Assembly: GCA_963821495.1 (NCBI GenBank)
Contig: CAWGEA010000001.1
Coordinates: 124,001 to 188,000 of the forward strand
From: AC-32 sp963821495
GTDB taxonomy: Bacteria; Actinomycetota; Thermoleophilia; Gaiellales; Gaiellaceae
DNA: 64,000 nucleotides
Reading direction: 5' to 3'
The notes beneath the pieces are model-generated. The model worked only from the letters and a program-made list of their open reading frames with translations, had not been told where the DNA came from and made no database searches. Made by a program: the position numbers and the translations under genes. This document shows, piece after piece, positions 36,016 through 44,759 of the stretch. How positions within the stretch are numbered: the first letter of the stretch is position 1; every line of letters starts with the position of its first letter.

Positions 36016-36381
36016 ATGTCGCACCTCGACGAGCTGGACGAGTTCGAGGCCGAGCTCGAGCTCGCGTTGAAAAAGGAATACTCGGCCGTCTTCGCGCTCT
36101 TCCGCTACTGCGTACTGACGCAGGACGCGACGTACCTCTGCAACAAGCTCGACCTGCAGTACGTGCCGCAGCCGAGCTACCCGTTCTTCCACCTGAAGAT
36201 GGAGGACGTCTGGGTCTGGGACAAGAACCGCCCGACCCGGATCATCCCGCGGGCGGAGGTCTACACGTCGAGCGACGTGACGGTCGAGGAGCTGCGCGGC
36301 GAAGGCGACGAGCCGAGCCTCAGCGCCGAGGCGCTGGCCGAGCGGATCGGCGAGTCGCTCGGCTCCGACGACGAGATCTAG
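36016..36381 (+). CDS. DUF2469 family protein
   Basis: A 121-residue protein. The pattern of an acidic N-terminus, EYSAVFALFRYCVLT, then MEDVWVWDKNRPTRIIP and VTVEEL matches the actinobacterial DUF2469 family. The function is unknown. ATG 36016 is 7 bases after TATGAT (36003-36008), which itself covers the folK stop. An upstream ATG at 36004 is inside that box. The convergent gene begins 8 bases past its stop. Confidence 0.82.
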   Translation: MSHLDELDEFEAELELALKKEYSAVFALFRYCVLTQDATYLCNKLDLQYVPQPSYPFFHLKMEDVWVWDKNRPTRIIPRAEVYTSSDVTVEELRGEGDEPSLSAEALAERIGESLGSDDEI

Positions 36382-36389
36382 GGTCTGGG

Positions 36390-36734
36390 CTAAGCGCCGC
36401 TGTCGGGCTCGCCGTCCGCGCCGACGAGGGGCTCGGCCTCGGGCTTCTTGTCGACGATCACGTAGCTCTCGAACCGCTCGACGACACGCTCGATCTCGTC
36501 GTTCTCGTGCCCCGGGACGACGGCGAACCGGTCGTTGTCGTCACGCACGTGCTCGTACTCGCTGACGGCCATCGAGATGAAGTCCTCGCACTTCGGGCGG
36601 CCGCACTCGCAGCGAAACTCGAGCGTCTCGTCGTCGGGGAGAACCTGGAGGTGCTTCCCGACCTCCTCGATCCGCTCGTTCACCTCCCGCAGCAGGGCCT
36701 CGTTCCGGGCGGTGCGCTCCTTGCGGGGGTCCAC
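36390..36734 (-). CDS. conserved-type protein with CEC...C motif
   Basis: A 114-residue acidic protein. FRCECGRPKCEDFISM, then EYEHVRDDNDRFAVVPGHE and VERFESYVIVDK, looks like a compact zinc-binding domain (CxC, then Cys and His). No nucleic-acid motif is evident. GTG 36734 is 6 bases after TAGGAT (36741-36746), so it is leaderless. I do not know the family's role. Confidence 0.7.
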   Translation of the reverse strand: MDPRKERTARNEALLREVNERIEEVGKHLQVLPDDETLEFRCECGRPKCEDFISMAVSEYEHVRDDNDRFAVVPGHENDEIERVVERFESYVIVDKKPEAEPLVGADGEPDSGA

Positions 36735-36786
36735 GGGCGGATCCTAGACCGCTAACCGCGGTCGGCGCGGAAGCGTCTCAATTGGC

Positions 36787-38422
36787 ATGGGGACACGGTT
36801 CTGGGTCTCGCTCTGCGCGCTGGTACTCGGCGTGGCGATGCTGGTCGCAGCGCAGCTGGCCAGCGCGTCGTTCGGCTTCAGGCAGGGCGGGATCTTCCGC
36901 TACGGCGTCCCCGGGGCCTCGGTGCAGATCGACCCTCAGCTCGCGTACGTCTCGACAGCGTGGTGGCTCGAGTACGCGACCGCGGCGAAGCTCGTCAACT
37001 ACCCCGATCGGCCCGGCGCGGCCGGCACGCGCCTCGTGCCGGAGGTCGCGTCGCGGTACGGCGTCTCGCGCGACGGGCGTACCTGGACCTTCACGATCCG
37101 CAAGGGCTTCCGCTTCAGCGACGGCCTGCCCGTGACCGCCGCGAGCTTCAGCTACGCGCTCGACCGGGTCGCGAATCATGACCTCGCCTCGCCCGGTGCG
37201 TCCTTCATCACGGATCCGAACGGCGCGAACATCGTCGGCGCGCGCGCTGTGAACGCGGGCCGCGCACGGCACGTTCGAGGCGTCGTGGTCAAGGGCAACC
37301 GGCTGATCATCCACCTCACGCGCCCCGACGCGGCCTTCCTGACGAAGCTCGAGATGCCGTTCTTCCAGGCGACGGCAGCCCGCCTGCCGCTGAGCCGCGA
37401 GGTCACGGGCGGCTATCCGTCCGCGGGCCCGTACTTCTTCAGCCGCAACCAGCCGAACACCGTCACGGAGCTCCGCCGCAACCCGTACTACCGCGGCGTC
37501 CGTTCCCCGAACCTGCGCGGCGTCGACGTGCGCTGGAACCTGAACGAGGAGGCGGCCTACCAGCAGGTGCTCGCGGGCCAGCTCGACGAAGGACCGCTGC
37601 CGGCCTCGCACGTGAAGGAGGTCGCGAAGGACTTCGGTGTCAACAAGACGCGCTTCTGGGCCAAGCCGACCCAGTGCCTGTCCATGCTGCCGCTCAACAC
37701 CGGGCGCCCGCTCTTCCGAGGCAACGTCGCGCTGCGCCGGGCGCTCAACTGGGTCGTCGACCGAAAGGCGTATGCCGCGACGGCCGAGCCCTATTCGAGG
37801 ACGCCGTGGACGCACCTGCTGCCGCCGACGTTCCCCGGCACGGTGACCGCCAGGAAGCTCCAGCCGTACGCGGGAGCACCGCAGCTGCAGAAGGCGCGCC
37901 GGCTCGCGGCTGGCCATCTGCGCAACGGCAAGATCACGGTCGGCTACCGCAGCTCCGGAACGATCGGCCCGGCACAGGCCCGGCTCGTGCGAGACGACCT
38001 CCTGAAACTCGGCTTCAAGGCGCAGAACATCAAGCTCAAGGGGTTCGCGGGAGCCGACATCTACGACGCGATGGGCAAGCGCAACACGGATCTGGATCTC
38101 GGCGTCGGGATGGGCTGGTGCGGCGACTGGCCCCTCGACCCGGCCTCGACGCTGCGTGACGTGGTCAACTCCGCGGGCGCGCTGGGCATCGAGAGCCCGA
38201 AGTACCAGCGGAAGCTGGCCGCGGCGATAAAGCTGAGAGGCGAAGCCCGGTACCGGGCACTCGGAAGGCTCGACGTCGAGGTGATGAAGGAGCTGGCCCC
38301 GACGGTGGTGCTCAGCACCTACAACAACCGCTACTTCCTCTCCGGGCGCGTCGAACCCGAAGAGCCTCGTCTACAGCAACGTCTACGCCGACTGGAGCAT
38401 CCCGGCGCTGGCGCTGAAGTAG
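36787..38422 (+). pseudogene. extracellular solute-binding protein family 5, frameshifted at 3' end
   Basis: A peptide/nickel-type (SBP_bac_5) binding protein for an ABC importer. Signal peptide residues 1-28 without a lipobox Cys, then GGIFRYGVPG and FTIRKGFRFSDGLPVTA as family marks. The frame is normal to SGRV (about residue 522). There one extra base, near 38353, breaks it. The next frame continues NPKSLVYSNVYADWSIPALA and stops at TAG 38420-38422, just where a family member should end. So the protein is nearly full length. No permease genes are adjacent. Confidence 0.8.
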
Positions 38423-38432
38423 CCTCTCGCGC

Positions 38433-39191
38433 ATGGCACTCCTGGCGATCGACGTCGGGAACACGCAGACCGTCTTCGGGCTCTTCGAAGGCGAGAAGCT
38501 GCGCGAGCACTGGCGCATCGCGACCGAACGGCACCGGAGCAGCGACGAGCTCGGCGCTCTCTTCGGCAGCTTCCTCGACCTGGGCACCGTCGACGGCGTC
38601 GCCATCGCCTCGACCGTGCCGCAGCTCCACCGCGCCTACGCGGACTTCGCGAAGGAGTACGCACGGGCGGAGCTGCTCGAGCTCGGCCCCGGCATCCGCA
38701 CCGGCGTGCCGATCCGCTACGACGACCCGCGCGAGGTCGGGCCCGACCGGATCGCGAACGCGGTCGCGGCGGTCGAGCGCTACGGGCCGCCGTGCATCGT
38801 CGTCGACTTCGGCACCTCGACCAACTTCGACGTCGTCTCGCCGGAGGGCGAGTACGTGGGCGGCGTGCTCGCGCCCGGGATCGAGGTCTCGATGGACGCG
38901 CTCTTCGCCCGGGCGGCGCGCCTCTTCAAGGTCGACTTCGCCGAGCCGGAGACGGTGATCGCGAAGAACACCGCGTCGAGCCTGCAGTCGGGGCTCGTCT
39001 ACGGCTTCGCCGGCCAGGTGGACGGGATCGTCGACCGCATTCGCGGCGAGCTCGCCACGGAGGCGCAGACGGTCGCGACCGGCGGCCTCGCCGACCTGAT
39101 CGTCCCGCACGCGCGCACGCTGGAGACGATCGACCCCTTCCTGACCCTCGAGGGCATCCGCCTCGTCTGGCACCGGAACCACGAGGCGTGA
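38433..39191 (+). CDS. coaX: type III pantothenate kinase
   Basis: A 252-residue kinase for the first step of CoA synthesis. AIDVGNTQTVFGLFE is the phosphate-binding start, GPDRIANAVAA the substrate Asp motif, and VDFGTSTNFDVV the second phosphate loop. ATG 38433 lies 7 bases after TAGCCT (38420-38425); that box overlaps the stop of the upstream gene. It is coupled to the next hydrolase gene by GTGA. Confidence 0.95.
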   Translation: MALLAIDVGNTQTVFGLFEGEKLREHWRIATERHRSSDELGALFGSFLDLGTVDGVAIASTVPQLHRAYADFAKEYARAELLELGPGIRTGVPIRYDDPREVGPDRIANAVAAVERYGPPCIVVDFGTSTNFDVVSPEGEYVGGVLAPGIEVSMDALFARAARLFKVDFAEPETVIAKNTASSLQSGLVYGFAGQVDGIVDRIRGELATEAQTVATGGLADLIVPHARTLETIDPFLTLEGIRLVWHRNHEA

Positions 39192-40033
39192 GGACCTTCA
39201 CCGTCGGCATCCCCGGCGGCTCGCTCTTCGTCTACGAGTGGGGGGAGCCCGCCGACCCGACGTTGCTCTACTGGGACGGCCTCGGTGGCACGGGGCTGCA
39301 TGCGAACGAGCTCGCGCCGATCCTCGCCGGCGAGCACGGGCTCCGTGTGCTCGCGCCCGACCCGCCCGGCCACGGCCGCTCGCCCGCGCTGCCCTCCGAC
39401 TCGTACCGGCCCTCGCGCCTGGCCGCGCTCGCGACCGATCTGCTCTCGGAGCTCGGCATCGAGCACGCCACGTTCCTCGGGTTCTCGTGGGGAGGGCGGG
39501 TCGGCTGCTCGTTCGCGGCCCGCTTCCCGGAGCGCACGGCCGGTCTCGCGCTCGTCGAGGGCGGGATCTTCCTCTACGGCTCGACCAGGGATCTCGCGGC
39601 GTGCGTGGCCGAGGCGCGCGAGGAGCGCGAGGCGGAGACGTTCGCGAGCTGGGACGCCTTCTTCGACTACGAACGCGAGTCGCTTCGGCGCTGGACGCCC
39701 GCTGTCGCCGACGCACATCGCGCGGTGATGCGGGAAGTGGACGGCAAGGTCGCACCGATCATCGAGGCGGACGTGCTCGGCGCGATCGACTGCGGCCAGC
39801 GGCTCGAGCCGGTCACCGAGACCTACCCAGTGATCGCTGCGGCCGGTGTTCCCGTGCTCCTCCTCTATGCGGCGAGAGCCCGCGTCGAGGAGCCGGTCGC
39901 GCGGTTCCGGACCGCGCTACCGGACGCGCGCGTGGAAGCCATCCCGAACGCCATCCACGACCTGGTCTCGTTCGCGCCGGAGAGAGTCGCGTCGTACATC
40001 GGGGACTTCGTGACGGCTCAACCGCCGCCGTAG
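39188..40033 (+). CDS. alpha/beta-hydrolase
   Basis: A 281-residue alpha/beta-fold hydrolase. Nucleophile elbow GFSWGGR, oxyanion region GLGGTG, and the His in NAIHDLVSF; the acid is probably in the strand before it. It is likely an esterase or thioesterase; the substrate is unknown. GTG 39188 overlaps the coaX stop. The 3' end overlaps the convergent dus gene by 16 bases. Confidence 0.85.
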   Translation: MRTFTVGIPGGSLFVYEWGEPADPTLLYWDGLGGTGLHANELAPILAGEHGLRVLAPDPPGHGRSPALPSDSYRPSRLAALATDLLSELGIEHATFLGFSWGGRVGCSFAARFPERTAGLALVEGGIFLYGSTRDLAACVAEAREEREAETFASWDAFFDYERESLRRWTPAVADAHRAVMREVDGKVAPIIEADVLGAIDCGQRLEPVTETYPVIAAAGVPVLLLYAARARVEEPVARFRTALPDARVEAIPNAIHDLVSFAPERVASYIGDFVTAQPPP

Positions 40034-41079
40034 ATCGAGATCGGGAGGTCGAGGACGACGTCGTCCTCCGCGTCCGGAAGCTCGGCTTCCAACCGCTGCA
40101 GCACCTCGGCTGCGTCAGGCGCCGCGGCGAGCAGTCGCTCCTCGACCTCGTCGAGGGTCGCGAGCTGCACCAGCTCTTGCTTGAACGGGCGCGGGAAGCG
40201 GCCGCGGCCGAGGTACCAGCCGTAGAACTTCTTCAGGAAGCCGTTCGCACGCCGCTCGCCGAGCTCGCGCACGGTCTCGCGCATGAACAGGATCAGCTCG
40301 GCGACGACCTCCTCGCGCGCCGGCTCCCCGGCTTTGCCCTCGATCATCTCCCGCAGCGCCCACGGGTTCCCCTGGGCCGCGCGGCCGACCATCACCGCGG
40401 CTGCGCCCGTCGTCGCGAGAATCGCCTGCGCCCGGCCGCGCGAGGTCACGTCGCCCGACGCAACCACCGGCACCTCCACGAGCGATGCGAGCTCGCCGGT
40501 CAGCGAGTGGTCGGCCTCGCCCGTGTACATCTGCCGCGCCGAGCGCGGGTGCAGCGTCAGCGAGGACGCCCCCGCCTGCACGAGGCGAGGCCCGAGGTCG
40601 AGGCAGGCGCGTGAGCCGTTCTCCAGCCCGCGCCGCATCTTCACCGTCACCGGCACGGACACGGCCTCCGCAACCGCCTGCACGACGGCGCAGGCCCGCG
40701 CCGGGTCCTCGAGCAGCGTCGCGCCGGCGCCGGTCTTCGTCACCTTCTTGACCGGGCAGCCGAAGTTGATGTCGACGAGATCCGCGCCAGCGTCCTCGAC
40801 CATCCGCGCCGCCTCCGCCATCACCTCGGGCTCGGAGCCGAAGATCTGCACCGCGAGCGGCCGTTCGTCCGCGGAGATCCGCAAATAGCCCAAAGTGCGC
40901 TCGTTTCCGTGGTGGAGCCCGGCGCAGCTGACCATCTCGGAGCAGACGAGCCCGGCGCCGTAGCGCCGACCCTGGCGGCGAAAGGCCTGCACGCTGACGC
41001 CTGCCATCGGCGCGAGCACGAGCCGCGTCGGGATCTCGACGTCGCGGATCCACCAGGAGCTGCGGAGATCTACCTGCAC
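40018..41079 (-). CDS. tRNA-dihydrouridine synthase
   Basis: A 353-residue FMN barrel enzyme that reduces uridines in the tRNA D-loop. LAPMAGVSVQAFRR, MVSCAGLHHGN, VDINFGCPVKKVTK with the catalytic Cys, VKMRRG, and GRAAQGNPWALREM are Dus-family marks, of the DusB-like type. GTG 41079; TACCAT lies 10 bases before it. Position near coaX, greA and lysS is common in actinobacteria. Confidence 0.93.
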   Translation of the reverse strand: MQVDLRSSWWIRDVEIPTRLVLAPMAGVSVQAFRRQGRRYGAGLVCSEMVSCAGLHHGNERTLGYLRISADERPLAVQIFGSEPEVMAEAARMVEDAGADLVDINFGCPVKKVTKTGAGATLLEDPARACAVVQAVAEAVSVPVTVKMRRGLENGSRACLDLGPRLVQAGASSLTLHPRSARQMYTGEADHSLTGELASLVEVPVVASGDVTSRGRAQAILATTGAAAVMVGRAAQGNPWALREMIEGKAGEPAREEVVAELILFMRETVRELGERRANGFLKKFYGWYLGRGRFPRPFKQELVQLATLDEVEERLLAAAPDAAEVLQRLEAELPDAEDDVVLDLPISIYGGG

Positions 41080-41190
41080 AGAGCCAAAAATGGTAGCCGC
41101 AAGGCGGTTTGACGTCCGTCCGCCCTCGCAGGTAACATGCCCGCCCGCGACGGCGCCCCTGCGCCGCGCGTTTTTCTTTCAGGAGGCCCC

Positions 41191-41664
41191 TTGAAGGACG
41201 TTCCGCTCACTCCCGAAGGCTACGAAAAGCTCAAGCAGGAGATCGAGTACCTCTCCACCGAGAGACGTCGCGAGGTCGCCGACCGCATCCGCACCGCGCG
41301 CGAGTTCGGGGACATCGCAGAGAACGCCGAGTACGACGACGCGAAGAACGAACAGGCACTGCTCGAGCACCGCATCGCCACGCTCGAGGAGCGGCTGCGC
41401 AACGCGCGTGTGATCACGAAGAAGGACGTCGCCAAGGACGTCGTCTCGCTCGGCTCGAAGGTGAAGCTGCGCGACATCACCGCGAAGCAGACCGTCGAGT
41501 ACCGCATCGTCGGCTCCGCGGAGGCGAACCCGGCCGAGAACAAGCTCTCGAACGAATCGCCGGTGGGCAAGGCGATCATCGGCAAGAAGAAGGGCGAGAC
41601 GGTCGAGGTCGTGGCCCCACGCGGGTCGATGAAGTTCAAGATCCTCGAGATCAAGGCCGCGTAA
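41191..41664 (+). CDS. greA: transcription elongation factor GreA
   Basis: A 157-residue factor that rescues backtracked RNA polymerase. An N-terminal coiled coil (about 1-75) with the acidic tip in AENAEYDDAKNEQ and a C-terminal FKBP-like domain (PVGKAIIGKKKGETVEV). The start is TTG 41191, set by AGGAGG at 41181-41186; an upstream ATG at 41137 would add 18 unrelated residues. This leader with a true Shine-Dalgarno contrasts with the many leaderless genes around it. A hairpin follows. Confidence 0.95.
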   Translation: MKDVPLTPEGYEKLKQEIEYLSTERRREVADRIRTAREFGDIAENAEYDDAKNEQALLEHRIATLEERLRNARVITKKDVAKDVVSLGSKVKLRDITAKQTVEYRIVGSAEANPAENKLSNESPVGKAIIGKKKGETVEVVAPRGSMKFKILEIKAA

Positions 41665-41693
41665 GTCCGCCGCGCTTCGCGCGGCATCGACTT
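41663..41693 (+). terminator. hairpin terminator with AAGTC/GACTT outer arms
   Basis: Just past the greA TAA: outer arm AAGTC (41663-41667), inner 7-bp stem GCCGCGC/GCGCGGC with loop TTC (41669-41685), and outer arm GACTT (41689-41693). There is no U tract. The layout matches the hairpin behind ftsH. Confidence 0.6.
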
Positions 41694-41776
41694 CACGCAG
41701 GTAGCGCCGGCGCACAGCCGCAGTTGGCGGAGGCGAGCAAGGCCCCCTCCGCGGCCGGTCCCTAGAATCGCGCCGG

Positions 41777-43132
41777 ATGCTGCCGAAGCGGTTCCCCGAC
41801 CGGGTCGAGATCTCCGCGGTTCGGGCGGAGGCCGAGCTGGCCGAGGCCGGGGAGACTCGCACCAACGAGCTCCGGGTGGCCGGTCGCGTGATGGCTCGGC
41901 GCGAGATGGGGAGGCTCACCTTCCTCGACCTCGCCGACCGCTCCGGCCGGATCCAGCTGATCTCGGAACAGAAGGTCGACCTCGACCTCGGCGACATCGT
42001 CGGGGCGAGCGGTAAGCCCGGCCGCTCGCGCCGCGGCGAACCGTCCCTCGTGGCCTCGCAGGTCGAGTTGCTGGCCAAGATCCGCCGGCCGTTGCCCGAC
42101 ACCTTCCACGGGCTGACCGACGTCGAGACGCGCTATCGCCAGCGCTACCTCGACCTGCTGATGAACCCCGAGTCGCGCGAGCTCGCGCTGACGCGGACGA
42201 AGATCGTCGCGGCCGTGCGCGCCTACCTCGACGGCGAGGGCTTCATCGAGGTCGAGACCCCGATCCTGCAGCCCCTCTACGGCGGCGGCTTCGCGGAGCC
42301 GTTCGTCACCCACTCGAACGAGCTCGACGCCGACCTCTACCTGCGCATCGCGGACGAGCTCTACCTCAAGCGGCTGATCGTGGGCGGGCTCGAGAAGGTC
42401 TACGAGCTCTCGAAGGACTTCCGCAACGAAAGCATCTCGTACAAGCACTCGCCGGAGTTCACGCAGGTCGAGTGGTACGAGGCCTACGCGGACTACCGCG
42501 ACACGATGGAGCGCACCGAGGCGCTCGTGGCGGCGGCCGCCGAGGGCGCCGGCACGACGATTGTGACCTTCCGCGGCCACGAGGTCGATCTCTCCCCGCC
42601 GTGGCAGCGGGTCAAGTTCGTCGAGGCGCTCGAGGCGAAGGGCTTCTGGTCGCGCGACGAGGCCGAGCTGCGCGCGAAGCTGGCCGAGGCCGGGGTGGAC
42701 ACCGACCGCGACCGCTCCTGGTCGCAGCTCGTCGACCACGCCTACTCCCATTTCGTCGAGCCCGAGCTGATCCAGCCGACGATCGTCCACGACTGGCCGC
42801 TCGAGCTCTCGCCGTTCGCGCGCACGACCGACGAGGACGAGACGCTCGTCGAGCGCTTCGAGGCGGTCGTCGCCGGGATGGAGTTCGCGAACGCGTTCAG
42901 CGAGCTCAACGACGCCGAGGAGCAGGCGCGGCGGTTCGCGCTGCAGGAGGCCGAGCGAACGGCCGGCGCGGAGGAGTCGGAGCCCGGCGACCCCGACTTC
43001 GTCGAGGCGCTCTCCTACGGGATGCCGCCGACCGGCGGCTGCGGGATCGGGATCGATCGGCTGACGATGGTGTTGACCGGCAGCGACGCGATCCGCGACG
43101 TGATCCTGTTTCCCGCGCTGCGCAGCAAGTGA
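41777..43132 (+). CDS. lysS: lysyl-tRNA synthetase, class II
   Basis: A 451-residue class II enzyme charging tRNA-Lys. An OB-fold anticodon domain (residues 30-95), motif 2 around FRNESISYKHSPEFTQVEWY, and motif 3 GCGIGIDRLTMVL. It is somewhat shorter than the usual 490-500. ATG 41777 is 8 bases after TAGAAT (41763-41768), so leaderless. The stop overlaps the GTG of the next gene. Confidence 0.95.
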   Translation: MLPKRFPDRVEISAVRAEAELAEAGETRTNELRVAGRVMARREMGRLTFLDLADRSGRIQLISEQKVDLDLGDIVGASGKPGRSRRGEPSLVASQVELLAKIRRPLPDTFHGLTDVETRYRQRYLDLLMNPESRELALTRTKIVAAVRAYLDGEGFIEVETPILQPLYGGGFAEPFVTHSNELDADLYLRIADELYLKRLIVGGLEKVYELSKDFRNESISYKHSPEFTQVEWYEAYADYRDTMERTEALVAAAAEGAGTTIVTFRGHEVDLSPPWQRVKFVEALEAKGFWSRDEAELRAKLAEAGVDTDRDRSWSQLVDHAYSHFVEPELIQPTIVHDWPLELSPFARTTDEDETLVERFEAVVAGMEFANAFSELNDAEEQARRFALQEAERTAGAEESEPGDPDFVEALSYGMPPTGGCGIGIDRLTMVLTGSDAIRDVILFPALRSK

Positions 43133-44226
43133 GCCCTGAGCAGCGGTACGCGCTCGACGCGCTGCTCGACGCGCTCGGGCTGCCGTTCGACGAGTGCGTG
43201 CGGGTGGACGACGCTCAGCTCGACGAGGTCTTCGCGCTGCTCACGCTCGCGCACGAGCGCGACGCCGAGCTCGACCGGCACGGGCGGCCGCTGCCGCCGG
43301 CACAGCCCCTCGGCCCACGGGTGGCCGAGATCGCGGCCGGCCTCGGGCTCGAGCGGCGCGGCCACCCCGGCGGCGAGCGCTTCCTCGTCGCGCTCACGCA
43401 CGACGTCGACCTGCTCGGCGGCGGGGGCCTCAAGACGGCGGCACGGAAGCTCGCCGGGTCGGTCGCGCACCGTTCGCGGCGCCGGCTGCTCGAGGGGACG
43501 ACATTCGCCCTCGACGCGCTGCGCGGCCGCGACCCGGACTATCCGCTGGCGGCGATGCTCGAGGCCGAGGCCGGCCGCGGCTCGACGTGCTTCTTCCTCA
43601 CCCGGCAGGAGACGCCGCAGGACGGTTACCCCGAGCGCTACCGGCCCGCGCTGCGCGGGGCGCTCGAGCGGACGCAGGCGGCCGGGATCGAGATCGCCCT
43701 GCACGCGTCCTACGGCGCGCGTGAGCGGCCCGGCGCGGTCGCCGAGGAGGCGCGGGTGCTCGACTCGCCTCGGGGCCTGCGGCACCACTACCTCCGCAGC
43801 GACCCGGCACGCCTGGCCGTCGAGCTGCGGGAGGCGGGCCTGCGCTACGACTCGAGCATCGGCTGGCCCTCGCAGCCCGGCCTCCGTGCCGGCACGCCCT
43901 ACCCGTATCGCCTCTGGGACGCGGAGCGGCGCGAGCCCGGCGGCTGGGAGCTGCCGCTCGTGGTGATGGACGCAACGCTGTCGGAGGAGCGCTACCTCGG
44001 CCTCGGCCCGGAGGCGGCCTACGAGGCCGCGGTCGAGGCGCTCGGGCCGGTCGCCGAGCACGGCGGCGCGGCCGCGATCCTCTGGCATCCGCCGCAGCAC
44101 CACCCACGGCTCGCGAACGGCCTCGACCGCGTCTACCGGCGCCTGCTCGCGTGGATCGACGACCGCGGCGGCTGGGCGGGCTCCGCGGCCGAGGCGCTCG
44201 ACCGCTGGGAGGCGCGGCGCGCCTAG
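43129..44226 (+). CDS. polysaccharide deacetylase-like protein
   Basis: A 365-residue protein with a NodB-like barrel. LTHDVDLLG supplies the metal Asp, with CFFLTRQ, ALHASYGA, LRYDSSIGWPSQ and AAILWHPPQHH as further core strands. It probably removes acetyl groups from an exopolysaccharide, or acts earlier on a lipid-linked unit. No signal peptide, so action may be cytosolic. GTG 43129 overlaps the lysS stop. It marks the left edge of the polysaccharide locus. Confidence 0.8.
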   Translation: MSPEQRYALDALLDALGLPFDECVRVDDAQLDEVFALLTLAHERDAELDRHGRPLPPAQPLGPRVAEIAAGLGLERRGHPGGERFLVALTHDVDLLGGGGLKTAARKLAGSVAHRSRRRLLEGTTFALDALRGRDPDYPLAAMLEAEAGRGSTCFFLTRQETPQDGYPERYRPALRGALERTQAAGIEIALHASYGARERPGAVAEEARVLDSPRGLRHHYLRSDPARLAVELREAGLRYDSSIGWPSQPGLRAGTPYPYRLWDAERREPGGWELPLVVMDATLSEERYLGLGPEAAYEAAVEALGPVAEHGGAAAILWHPPQHHPRLANGLDRVYRRLLAWIDDRGGWAGSAAEALDRWEARRA

Positions 44227-44759
44227 TCGAAGAGCGCCGCCGCGAGCGCGGAGACCTGCTCCTCCACGGCCCGCGCGACGGCGCGCTGCTCCGGCGCGGG
44301 CAGGCCGAGCGGGTCGCGGATCTCCGGCAGCGGACCGCTGCGGAAGTCCGGCGGACGCGCTGCATGCGCCTCGCTGATCCGTTGGTGCGCGCCCGGTGGG
44401 AGCGGCGCGGAGAGCTCATCGAGTAGCTCGACGAGCTCAGGAAGCGTGAACGTCCCCTCCACGGGCGCGCCCGCGTCGACCACCGCCGCCCTGACGTGCT
44501 TGCGCTCGAATCCGAGCACGAGGTCGTAGTCGCCAAGGTCCCCGAGGCGCTGCGCGCGGTGGCCCGTCAGGTCGAGGCCGAGCTCTTCCGCGATCGCCAC
44601 CGCTTCCGGCAGCGCCGGCTCCGGCCCGAGATCGAGCGTCCCCAGCGAGGCGACCTCTACGGGCAGGCCCTCCGTCTCGTCGGTAAACACCGCCGCGGCG
44701 AGCGGGCTGCGGAAGCGGTTTCCCGTGCAGACGAAGGCGACGCGGAGCAGGTCGGTCAG
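44223..44759 (-). CDS. low-molecular-weight protein-tyrosine phosphatase
   Basis: About 178 residues. The P-loop FVCTGNRFRSPLA fits C-X5-R-S with the nucleophile Cys, and the Asp acid is in EIRDPLG near the C-terminus. Such phosphatases remove phosphate from bacterial tyrosine kinases in capsule loci, and a Wzz/BY-kinase lies downstream of this cluster. The conserved start LRVAFVC comes right after the glycosyltransferase stop, but no ATG/GTG/TTG is available. CTG 44759 overlaps that stop (CTGA) and is the best candidate; the next option, at 44837, lies deep inside the neighbour. Confidence 0.82.
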   Translation of the reverse strand: MTDLLRVAFVCTGNRFRSPLAAAVFTDETEGLPVEVASLGTLDLGPEPALPEAVAIAEELGLDLTGHRAQRLGDLGDYDLVLGFERKHVRAAVVDAGAPVEGTFTLPELVELLDELSAPLPPGAHQRISEAHAARPPDFRSGPLPEIRDPLGLPAPEQRAVARAVEEQVSALAAALFD

